A program made the position numbers and the translations under genes. 12,939 nucleotides of DNA from JABJJH01 sp047631095 (GTDB lineage: Bacteria > Pseudomonadota > Alphaproteobacteria > UBA8366 > GCA-2717185), in NCBI GenBank assembly GCA_047631095.1, contig JBLHZD010000093.1, forward strand, positions 1 through 12,939, given 5' to 3'. The notes beneath the pieces are model-generated. The model was not told the DNA's origin. It saw only the letters and a list, made by a program, of their open reading frames with translations, and searched no databases. Position 1 is the first letter of the stretch. Each line of letters opens with the position of its first letter. Positions 6,278 through 12,314 of this stretch are shown here, piece by piece.

Positions 6278-6856
6278 ATGCTCACTCAACCCGATCTTCC
6301 CTACACGATGAACGCCCTGGCGCCCCATATGTCGGAACAGACGTTCGAATTCCATTATGGCAAGCACCACGCGACCTATGTGACCAACGCCAATAATCTA
6401 ATCAAAGATACGCCGATGGCCGACAAATCTTTGGAAGACATCATTAAATCTTCCGAAGGCGGGTTGTTCAACAACGCCGCGCAAATCTGGAATCACAGCT
6501 TTTTCTGGAATTCCATGACCCCCGATGGCGGCGGACAGCCCAGTGGCGATCTAGGCGCGCGCATCGACGCGGATTTCGGATCCTTTGACAAATTCGCCGA
6601 AGCTTTTCAGGCGGCGGCGGTCACCCAGTTCGGCAGCGGCTGGGCCTGGTTGGTCGAAGACGGCGGTAAGCTTGCGGTTTGTCAGACGGCGAACGCGAAC
6701 ACGCCGTTGACCGATGGCAAGAAGCCATTGCTGACGGTTGATGTTTGGGAGCACGCCTATTATCTGGACTACCAGAATCGGCGCCCCGATTTCGTTAAAA
6801 CCTTCCTCAACAGTCTCGCCAACTGGGACTTTGTGGAAGCCAATCTGGCGGGCTAA
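6278..6856 (+). CDS. sodB: superoxide dismutase, Fe type
   Basis: Cytoplasmic Fe-superoxide dismutase (2 superoxide to oxygen and hydrogen peroxide), 192 residues, the same length as Escherichia coli SodB. Metal ligands are H26 (FEFHYGKHH, 23-31), H73 (IWNHSFFW, 70-77), D155 and H159 (DVWEHAYYLDY, 155-165). The outer-sphere glutamine Q69, in the position used by Fe enzymes, and GSGWAWLV (119-126) favour iron over manganese, although cambialistic activity cannot be excluded. The start has GAGG 5-7 nt upstream. No signal peptide, so it acts in the cytoplasm. It appears to be monocistronic: about 200 nt of non-coding DNA with a candidate promoter lies before it and a strong terminator follows. 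Confidence 0.97.
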   Translation: MLTQPDLPYTMNALAPHMSEQTFEFHYGKHHATYVTNANNLIKDTPMADKSLEDIIKSSEGGLFNNAAQIWNHSFFWNSMTPDGGGQPSGDLGARIDADFGSFDKFAEAFQAAAVTQFGSGWAWLVEDGGKLAVCQTANANTPLTDGKKPLLTVDVWEHAYYLDYQNRRPDFVKTFLNSLANWDFVEANLAG

Positions 6857-6878
6857 CGCGTCTGCTCGGTATGTGATT

Positions 6879-6910
6879 AAAACGGGTCGCGCGAGCGGCC
6901 CGTTTTTTTA
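6879..6910. terminator. bidirectional intrinsic terminator between sodB and the convergent acyl-CoA dehydrogenase
   Basis: AAAACGGGTCGC, loop GCGA, GCGGCCCGTTTT followed by further T's (6901-6909): a stem of about 12 bp with one G-T pair, an A-tract before and a T-tract after. On the minus strand it also ends in TTTT, so it can stop both convergent transcripts. The T-tract overlaps the TAA stop codon of the minus-strand gene (6908-6910). Confidence 0.88.
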
Positions 6911-8053
6911 CGCCGTATCTCTGGCGAGCGCGCGGCTGATGACGAGGCGCTGAATATCGTTGGAGCCTTCGTAAATACGGCAGACCCGCACGTCGCGCAG
7001 GATGCGTTCCAGCGGGTAATCTTCCAGGTAGCCGTATCCGCCCAGCGTCTGTAGCGCGTCAGAACAGACGGTTTCCGCCATATCGCTGGCGATGGTTTTC
7101 GCCATGGAGGCTTCTTTCAGGCAGGGTCGTCCGGCGTCGCGCAGGGCGGCGGCGTGGCGCACCATCTGGCGGGCGGCCTCGATCTCCGTCGCCATCTCCG
7201 CTAATCGAAACCCGACCGCCTGATGTTCGATGATCGGCTTGCCGAAAGTTTTGCGTTCCTTTGCGTAGGCCAGCGCCGCTTCAAACGCCGCGCGCGCCAT
7301 GCCGACCGCCTGTGAGGCGATGCCGATCCGCCCGCTTTCCAGATTAGCCAATGCGATTCGGTATCCTGCGCCCTCATCGCCCAATCGGTTTTCCGCCGGG
7401 ACCTCCACATCCTCCAACACGATTTGACAGGTGTCAGAGGCGCGTTGGCCCATTTTATCCTCGACCCGCGCCACGATATAACCCTTGCTCCGGGTCGGGA
7501 CAATGAACGCGCTGATGCCGTCCTTACCACTATCCGGCGCGCCGGTTCGCGCAAACACCAGCGCGATATCAGCGTTTGATCCCGTGGTGACGAATTGCTT
7601 CACGCCGTTGAGGATATAATACTCGCCCTTGCGTTGCGCGCGCGTGCGCAAGGTTGACGCATCGGATCCCGCATGGGGTTCGCTCAAGCAGAACGCCGAC
7701 AGGTTTTCACCCCTCGCCAATGAGGGTAGGAAATTTTCTTTCTGCGCGGCGTCGCCAAATTGCAGGATCGGCAGACACCCGACCGAGTTATGACCGCTCA
7801 TGATTGTGGACACCGCGCCGCACCCAGCGGCGATTTCCTCCAGCGCGGCGCCATAGGCCAGATGACCGGCGCCAACGCCGCCCCAATCTTCGGGAACCAA
7901 CATGCCCAAAAAGCCGAGCTGTCCCATTTCCGCCAAGGCGCCGTGGGGGAAGGCGGCGCTGCGATCCCAGTCACCGGCGTATGGGGCCAGCCGCTCGGCG
8001 GCGAATTTACGCGCTGCGTCCTGGATCATGCTTTGTTCATCGTTTAACTGCAT
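6908..8053 (-). CDS. acyl-CoA dehydrogenase (complete)
   Basis: FAD-dependent acyl-CoA dehydrogenase, 381 residues, the normal family length. Signature 1, CLSEPHAGSD, is at 122-131; signature 2, LGGYGYLEDYPLERILRD, lies near the C-terminus; and the catalytic base is E362 in YEGSNDIQR, the position used by short-/branched-chain and butyryl-type enzymes. The start at 8053 (MQLNDEQ) overlaps the transporter stop as TAATG; a 41-residue upstream extension in the same frame lies inside the transporter gene and is rejected. The coupling to an MFS permease suggests that a short or branched carboxylate is imported and then oxidised, but no acyl-CoA ligase accompanies them here. Ends in the shared terminator with sodB. 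Confidence 0.95.
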   Translation of the reverse strand: MQLNDEQSMIQDAARKFAAERLAPYAGDWDRSAAFPHGALAEMGQLGFLGMLVPEDWGGVGAGHLAYGAALEEIAAGCGAVSTIMSGHNSVGCLPILQFGDAAQKENFLPSLARGENLSAFCLSEPHAGSDASTLRTRAQRKGEYYILNGVKQFVTTGSNADIALVFARTGAPDSGKDGISAFIVPTRSKGYIVARVEDKMGQRASDTCQIVLEDVEVPAENRLGDEGAGYRIALANLESGRIGIASQAVGMARAAFEAALAYAKERKTFGKPIIEHQAVGFRLAEMATEIEAARQMVRHAAALRDAGRPCLKEASMAKTIASDMAETVCSDALQTLGGYGYLEDYPLERILRDVRVCRIYEGSNDIQRLVISRALARDTA

Positions 8054-9294
8054 TACGCCGTTTTGTCCTTTGCCACCGCTGCTTTGTCGCCCGCCAGATC
8101 TTGTGGTTTCAGGAGCCAGAGCGCCAGCGGACCAATCGCCATGATGACCGCGACGTGGAGAAACGCCAAGCCCCATCCAAGACTGCCCGCGCCAGCGAAA
8201 TCCAGAATGGCGCCCATCGCCAAGGGCCCGATGAATCCGCCCGCGTATCCGAGTGTGGAATGCACCGCCATCGTGGTGCCGCGCTGGCCGGGCGCGGCGC
8301 TGCCAATCGCCCCGGCGGTGAGCGAGGATGAATCCGCCCAGATCAATGTCGCGTATACCAGCACCAATACGGCGGTGACGGTGTAGGAAATCGCGCTGGC
8401 GAACCCGATGACGGAGGCAACCGCCATGGACAGGATCATGATGATGACGATATAGCGCCGACGCCCGAACCGAATCGCCATCTCATTGCCCGACACACTC
8501 GCCCATACGCCCAGCAATCCCATGCCCGTTGCGACAGCGGTTGGCGTCAGCCAGTCGGAAACTGCGCCCGCGCTTTGATGGATCGCTGCGAAGGTCAGGA
8601 AGACCACGACCCAGGCGCGCAAGGTGTTCATCTCCCAGGTATGGACGCAATAGCCCAGCGAATAGGCGAGCGCGGATTTGTTGCGCAGCGCCGGTCGGAA
8701 ATCCAGCAACGCGGTTGGCGGGCCTTCACGGGGCGCAGGCGCGCGGGCGGGCAGAAACACTGCCATGGCGACGAAGGCGAGCGCAGCGCCAAAGCCACCC
8801 AACGCCACGCCCCAGCGCCAGCCAAACCACGTCGCGATAGTGCCCGCAATAACAAAGGACGCCGCCCCGCTGAGGCCGACGCTGGCCGCATGGGCGGCGA
8901 CCGCGCGCGACTGGCCGGGGCCTTCGACAAAATCGCTGAGCGCTTTCAAGCCCGGCATATACGTGCCCGCCCAACCGATGCCCCAAAGCGTGCGGAAAAA
9001 TACGGCGGTCCAGAACCCGTCCGCAAAGAACGCGAAGCCCAGCGCCGAGAGCGTCGTTATGCTCACGCCGAACAGGTAGACGCGCTTGGGGTCGATCCGG
9101 TCGGTCAGGGAGACCAGAACCGGCGCGCTCAACGTATACCCGGCGTAGAACATGCCCACGATCCAGCCCGCTTCGGTATTGCTCAGCGACCAGTCGCGCA
9201 TCAGGCTGGGCAGCAGGGCGGGCACGGAATAGGCGCCAATTTGGGCGAGGGTTTGCGCGATGCAAACCAATGCGACGACGCGGATCGTGGACAC
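8053..9294 (-). CDS. MFS transporter
   Basis: Major facilitator superfamily permease of the inner membrane, 413 residues with about twelve hydrophobic segments. The N-terminal half carries the loop 2-3 motif as LVSLTDRIDPKRVY (about 60-73), a degenerate form of GxLaDrxGrr, and the middle shows a long charged loop around 183-205 (PARAPAPREGPP). A GTG start at 9294 is used; a purine-rich stretch (GAAAGAAA) is the only ribosome site visible. The C-terminal tail DKAAVAKDKTA is hydrophilic and cytoplasmic. Its stop overlaps the start of the acyl-CoA dehydrogenase, so the two are co-translated. Substrate unknown; an organic acid is the likeliest guess from context. Confidence 0.9.
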   Translation of the reverse strand: MSTIRVVALVCIAQTLAQIGAYSVPALLPSLMRDWSLSNTEAGWIVGMFYAGYTLSAPVLVSLTDRIDPKRVYLFGVSITTLSALGFAFFADGFWTAVFFRTLWGIGWAGTYMPGLKALSDFVEGPGQSRAVAAHAASVGLSGAASFVIAGTIATWFGWRWGVALGGFGAALAFVAMAVFLPARAPAPREGPPTALLDFRPALRNKSALAYSLGYCVHTWEMNTLRAWVVVFLTFAAIHQSAGAVSDWLTPTAVATGMGLLGVWASVSGNEMAIRFGRRRYIVIIMILSMAVASVIGFASAISYTVTAVLVLVYATLIWADSSSLTAGAIGSAAPGQRGTTMAVHSTLGYAGGFIGPLAMGAILDFAGAGSLGWGLAFLHVAVIMAIGPLALWLLKPQDLAGDKAAVAKDKTA

Positions 9295-9345
9295 GGATAT
9301 TTCTTTCTTTTCTCTGGGCTTGGCCCGGCTCTGGTGCGCGAAAGA

Positions 9346-9375
9346 ATTATAGTCGCGTCATAAATCCGACATCAA
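9346..9375 (-). promoter_or_regulatory. sigma-70 promoter for the MFS/acyl-CoA dehydrogenase operon
   Basis: Read on the minus strand: TTGATG (9375-9370) followed after 18 nt by a perfect TATAAT (9351-9346). The expected start is near 9339, 45 nt before the GTG at 9294. Confidence 0.6.
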
Positions 9376-9376
9376 A

Positions 9377-9405
9377 TTTACACGGTTTGGTCACGATACC
9401 TAAAT
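9377..9405 (+). promoter_or_regulatory. weak candidate promoter for the OlsB-like gene
   Basis: TTTACA (9377-9382, 5 of 6) with CTAAAT (9400-9405, 3 of 6) at 17 nt spacing, directly back to back with the divergent MFS promoter. The -10 is poor, so this is only a candidate. Confidence 0.28.
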
Positions 9406-9467
9406 ATTCCCGCAACGCCGGACTGACAAAAAGCAGTATCGGTCACAACGCAGGAGTTTTTCAATCC

Positions 9468-10304
9468 ATGGAACTACAGAAAGAAGCATTGAGGTTTAAC
9501 AATCTGGAAGTTCGAATGGCCAACAACGCCATTGAAATCGACGCCGCCCAAGCGCTGCGGTATCGGATATTTTATGATGAAATGGGTGCGATCCCGTCCC
9601 CGCGAAACCGGAAAGCGGCGCGCGATACCGACCCCTATGATGAAATTTGCGATCACCTGATCGTGGTGGATTTGGAGCAAAGCCGAATCGAGGCGCCGTG
9701 CGTTGTTGGCGCGTACCGCCTGTTGCGGGGCGTTGTCGCCAATGAAGGCGCGGGGTTTTACTCCGAAGGGGAGTTCGACCTGAGCCAACTTTTAACGCGC
9801 CCCGGCGAAATCATGGAACTGGGTCGGTCCTGTATCGATACGGCGTATCGTAAACGCGGGGCGATGCAGCTTTTGTGGCGCGGCGTCGCTGATTATATCT
9901 TTCGCCACGATGTCGATATTATGTTCGGCTGCGGCAGCCTCCACGGCGTGGACCCGATAGAGGCGCGCTGCGTGCTTTCATACCTGCATCACTATCACGG
10001 CGCGCCATCCCATTTGCGTTCCAAAGCGCTGGCGCACCGGCATGTCGATATGAATGCGCTGCAAAAGGACGCGATTGATCCCGATGCAATTCAGGCCGAA
10101 TTACCGCCGCTTTTGAAGGGGTATCTACGCCTCGGCGCTTATGTCGGCGAAGGCGCTGTTATCGACCATCAATTCAATACCATCGATGTGTGCGTGGTGC
10201 TGGAGACGCATAAGGTGACCGCCAAATACCTCCAGCATTTTTCCCGGAATCAGGCGAGACTTCAGGTCCCTGCCGCCGTCGCCGCGATGGCGATCGCTTC
10301 CTGA
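9468..10304 (+). CDS. olsB: OlsB-like acyl-ACP:ornithine N-acyltransferase (GNAT-type, Acetyltransf_5)
   Basis: Predicted to transfer a 3-hydroxyacyl chain from acyl-ACP to the alpha-amino group of ornithine, giving lyso-ornithine lipid, the first step of phosphate-free ornithine-lipid synthesis. Length 278 residues, as expected. Family segments: ALRYRIFYDEMGA (29-41), DHLIVVD (62-68), ELGRSCID (117-124) and FGCGSLHG (153-160). No signal peptide; likely membrane-associated on the cytoplasmic side. Start at 9468 is chosen because AGGAG lies upstream (spacer 11 nt, a little long) and the N-terminus then matches the family; the frame is open further upstream but that part overlaps the divergent promoter. 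OlsA, the second acyltransferase, is not in the window; the next gene is a lipid kinase, so a membrane-lipid pair is plausible. Confidence 0.82.
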   Translation: MELQKEALRFNNLEVRMANNAIEIDAAQALRYRIFYDEMGAIPSPRNRKAARDTDPYDEICDHLIVVDLEQSRIEAPCVVGAYRLLRGVVANEGAGFYSEGEFDLSQLLTRPGEIMELGRSCIDTAYRKRGAMQLLWRGVADYIFRHDVDIMFGCGSLHGVDPIEARCVLSYLHHYHGAPSHLRSKALAHRHVDMNALQKDAIDPDAIQAELPPLLKGYLRLGAYVGEGAVIDHQFNTIDVCVVLETHKVTAKYLQHFSRNQARLQVPAAVAAMAIAS

Positions 10305-10313
10305 GGTAAAACC

Positions 10314-10332
10314 TGGCGGGGCGCCAATTTTT
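10314..10332 (+). terminator. weak intrinsic terminator after olsB
   Basis: TGGCG (10314-10318), loop GGG, CGCCA (10322-10326), followed by ATTTTTAT. The stem is only 5 bp, so termination may be partial and the lipid kinase downstream may still be read through. Confidence 0.35.
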
Positions 10333-10370
10333 ATACCTGTTAATCCTGCGTTGTTCTATATGGTCGGCGG

Positions 10371-11291
10371 ATGCCCCGCATTCTCGTCATTCACAACCCG
10401 ACTGCCGGTCGCCGCCGCGCCAGAATTTTCCAGACATTCCTGCGGCTTTTGACGGAAAGCGGGGCGCATGAAATTCGCGTTGAAGCGACGATGCATCCGG
10501 GGCATGGGCGTGAAATCGCCAGCGTCGCGACGGATGTCGATATTATTGTCGCTGTTGGCGGCGACGGTACGGTGAACGAAATTGTCGAAGGCTTGTGCGC
10601 CCGGCCACCTGGCGTGGCCTTTCCGGCAATTGCTTTCCTGCCGATGGGCACGGTGAATGTGTTGGCGCTGGAGCTTGGCTTGCCGCGCGACCCGGCCCGC
10701 GCGGTTGATATTATTGAGCAGGGCGCAGTCTTGCGCATGCGTCCCGGCATTGCGAATGATCGTCGGTTTTTGTTGATGGCCAGCGTTGGTCTGGATGCGC
10801 GTGCGGTTGCGGCGGTCACCGCTCCCATGAAACGGCGCTTTGGAAAACTGGCGTATTTGTTGGGCGCCGTCACGGCGATGAAGGCGCCGCCGCCTTTCTT
10901 TCGCGTTGAGATGAACGGCGGTTTGCACGAAGGCCGTATGGTCATAGCAACACGCGGGCGATGTTACGCGGGACCTTTCAAGCTGACGCCCGGTGGCGGC
11001 CTTCGTACATCTGAACTGAACGTTGTGATTTTTAAATCCCATGGGATTCTTGCGGCGTTGCGATATGGATTAGCGGTTGCGATGGGGCGGTTGCATCGGT
11101 TGAGCGATGTCGAAATCCTGACGCTTGCCGATATACAGGGCGCGGATATTCAAATTACCAGTATTCAAATTAACGGCCCTGAAAATGATCCGGTCCAGAT
11201 TGATGGCGATACCGGGACCGCTGTGCCGTTGAGCATCGCATTGGCGGACCGTGAAGTTTCCATCTTGGTCCCCACCGTGGATGGACGTTAG
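10371..11291 (+). CDS. diacylglycerol/lipid kinase family protein
   Basis: ATP-dependent lipid kinase of the DAGK catalytic-domain family (DgkB/YegS type), 306 residues, soluble or peripheral. N-terminal strand with the phosphate-contact motif NPTAG (9-13); the nucleotide loop GGDGTVNE (63-70); PMGTVNVLA (91-99), where soluble kinases have PLGTxNxLA; SVGLDA (138-143); and the C-terminal metal/structural motif QIDGD (276-280). Start ATG at 10371 has only GGCGG directly before it; an ATG at 10360 is out of frame. It would return diacylglycerol to phosphatidic acid or phosphorylate a related lipid. Located 66 nt after olsB on the same strand. The exact lipid substrate, including sphingoid-like lipids, cannot be told. 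Confidence 0.88.
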   Translation: MPRILVIHNPTAGRRRARIFQTFLRLLTESGAHEIRVEATMHPGHGREIASVATDVDIIVAVGGDGTVNEIVEGLCARPPGVAFPAIAFLPMGTVNVLALELGLPRDPARAVDIIEQGAVLRMRPGIANDRRFLLMASVGLDARAVAAVTAPMKRRFGKLAYLLGAVTAMKAPPPFFRVEMNGGLHEGRMVIATRGRCYAGPFKLTPGGGLRTSELNVVIFKSHGILAALRYGLAVAMGRLHRLSDVEILTLADIQGADIQITSIQINGPENDPVQIDGDTGTAVPLSIALADREVSILVPTVDGR

Positions 11292-11298
11292 CCGTTTC

Positions 11299-11327
11299 GT
11301 TAACCGAGCCCCCCTCGCGGGGTTAAC
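11299..11327. other. inverted repeat at the convergent end of the lipid kinase and terminase-like genes
   Basis: GTTAACC (11299-11305) and GGTTAAC (11321-11327) are perfect complements, and inside them CCCC/GGGG around TCGC makes an alternative stem. It starts 8 nt after the kinase stop and covers the last eight codons of the terminase-like gene. No T-tract follows on the plus strand, so termination is possible but unproven. Confidence 0.4.
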
Positions 11328-11785
11328 ATGGGTAGGCTTGGGTTAGCATTCGGTGGTATTTTTCCGTGGGGTATTTCCCCCTGTGGTATTACGCTAGGTC
11401 CGGGCGCCGCGTCTTCGGCCCGCATAATGCGGCTCAACCGGACTTGCAACTCCACTGCACGGACGGCGGCGTGGAATTGGTGGCTGGACAACGCGCCTTC
11501 GTAAATCGCCTCCAGTTTGGACAGGATGGCGTCCACACGGTCGCAATTGCGCGCGGCGATGTCGGCCCGCAGAGCGTAGATGCGGGCGCGGATGGCGGGG
11601 TGTTCGAGCAAACGGCTGGCTTGCATGGCGGCGCCTTTGGGGGCGTAACCGGCCTCCATCGCGGCGTATCGGCCCACCGGTTGGCGGATATAGGCTTCAC
11701 AAAACCGCATCTGGCGCTCGTTCAACAGGATAACGGGCGTTGCTTGATCATTTGAGGTTTCTGGCTTTAGGATTTCATATGTCAT
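11300..11785 (-). CDS. phage terminase small-subunit-like protein, orphan
   Basis: Resembles the Terminase_2 small-subunit family: an N-terminal helix-turn-helix with LNERQMRFCEAYI (21-33), AAMEAGYAPKGAAMQASRLL (41-60) and EHPAIRARI (61-69), then a helical oligomerisation region (84-120, HAAVRAVELQVRL). In phages this protein recognises the packaging site and recruits the large ATPase/nuclease. Length 161 residues is normal. No large terminase, portal or capsid gene is near; instead the upstream genes on the same strand are vsr and a cytosine methyltransferase, 65 nt away. The C-terminal tail (125-161) is Pro/Gly rich with a degenerate five-residue repeat (VIPQG EIPHG KIPPN, 132-146). The start has AAGG at 11797-11794 with an 8-nt spacer. 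It could be a domesticated DNA-binding protein or a phage relic. Confidence 0.75.
   Translation of the reverse strand: MTYEILKPETSNDQATPVILLNERQMRFCEAYIRQPVGRYAAMEAGYAPKGAAMQASRLLEHPAIRARIYALRADIAARNCDRVDAILSKLEAIYEGALSSHQFHAAVRAVELQVRLSRIMRAEDAAPGPSVIPQGEIPHGKIPPNANPSLPMLTPRGGLG
11348..11392 (-). repeat. degenerate 15-bp tandem repeat, three units, in the terminase-like gene
   Basis: Three consecutive 15-nt units encode VIPQG, EIPHG and KIPPN. All share an AATACC core, and the rest has diverged. The units lie in the Pro-rich tail, which looks disordered. Confidence 0.55.
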
Positions 11786-11795
11786 GAGGGCTACC

Positions 11796-11812
11796 TTGGA
11801 TTAATTGTCCAA
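11796..11812. promoter_or_regulatory. palindrome TTGGA-N7-TCCAA over the ribosome site of the terminase-like gene
   Basis: TTGGATTAATTGTCCAA has perfect 5-bp arms with one more matched pair in the centre. On the minus strand it lies between the predicted -10 box and the start codon, and one arm covers the AAGG Shine-Dalgarno. It could be an operator for a dimeric repressor or a small hairpin hiding the ribosome site. Confidence 0.4.
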
Positions 11813-11816
11813 AATA

Positions 11817-11845
11817 GGTATATAATACTAAAAAAAGAAAATCAA
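11817..11845 (-). promoter_or_regulatory. candidate promoter in an AT-rich patch before the terminase-like gene
   Basis: On the minus strand: TTGATT (11845-11840), 17 nt, TATACC (11822-11817); an overlapping TATATA gives a 15-nt spacing. The surrounding 11811-11850 is far richer in A+T than the rest of the window. Transcription would start near 11810, inside the palindrome, giving this gene a promoter independent of vsr. Confidence 0.45.
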
Positions 11846-11850
11846 GCCAT

Positions 11851-12300
11851 TTATAGAAAGCCGTCCAGTGTCATCGCCAGCGCCGTGCGCGCCGCGCCGT
11901 CTTTCTTCTCACATTCCCACACGATCAGAACGCGCCACCCCATCGCCGCAAGGGCGGCTTCGCTATCCTTGTCGCGCTGGCGATTGCGTCCGATTTTCGC
12001 GGTCCAGTATTTGATGTTGGTTTTGGGAACCCGCGCACCGCGCTTGCAATGATGGCCGTGCCAGAAACACCCATGAACAAAGATAACCTTGCGGCGCGGA
12101 CCGAAGACAAGGTCCGGCTTGCCCGGTAATCCGGTGCGGTGCAGTCGATAGCGGTATCCCATCCCATGCACCAGCCGCCGCACGATCATTTCAGGCTTGG
12201 TGTCTTTGCTTTTAACCGCGCGCATGATTCGGGATCGCATGGTCTGATCGGGTAGGGTCTGACCGGGCAGGGTCTGGGCGGGTTGAAGGTCGACGGCCAT
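11851..12300 (-). CDS. vsr: very short patch repair (Vsr) mismatch endonuclease
   Basis: Nicks DNA 5' of the T in T:G mismatches left by deamination of 5-methylcytosine, starting very short patch repair. Length 149 residues. By comparison with E. coli Vsr all key positions appear with a constant shift of 12: E37, catalytic D63 (GKPDLVF, 60-66), H76 and H81 in FVHGCFWHGHHC (74-85), aromatic F79/W80 that intercalate at the mismatch, and zinc ligands H83, C85 and C130. The PKTNIKYW segment (92-99) and NRQRD (106-110) are also present. The N-terminus (1-20) is an extension built of a QTLPG/QTLPD repeat. The start at 12300 has AGGAAG overlapping the end of the methyltransferase gene (14-nt gap), so the two are one operon, as is common for dcm-type genes and vsr. 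Confidence 0.95.
   Translation of the reverse strand: MAVDLQPAQTLPGQTLPDQTMRSRIMRAVKSKDTKPEMIVRRLVHGMGYRYRLHRTGLPGKPDLVFGPRRKVIFVHGCFWHGHHCKRGARVPKTNIKYWTAKIGRNRQRDKDSEAALAAMGWRVLIVWECEKKDGAARTALAMTLDGFL
12241..12276 (-). repeat. 15-bp tandem repeat at the vsr N-terminus
   Basis: CAGACCCTGCCCGGT, CAGACCCTACCCGAT and a partial third copy beginning CAGACCATG follow one another; the first two differ at only two or three positions. They encode QTLPG, QTLPD and QTM. Two nearly identical copies suggest recent slippage duplication before the conserved domain. Confidence 0.65.
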
Positions 12301-12314
12301 ATGTTCGTTGCTTC

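Noticed and set aside
8054..8176. Upstream extension of 41 codons for the second acyl-CoA dehydrogenase
   Set aside because: It lies inside the transporter gene and is unlike the family; the TAATG overlap gives a start matching the family N-terminus.
8575..9363. Long plus-strand open frame (about 260 codons) across the MFS gene
   Set aside because: Antisense to a clear membrane transporter; the product is rich in Arg, Gly and Ala with no domain, typical of the opposite strand of GC-rich coding DNA.
10356..11042. Minus-strand open frame of about 228 codons opposite the lipid kinase
   Set aside because: Antisense to a gene with all the kinase motifs; no recognisable domain.
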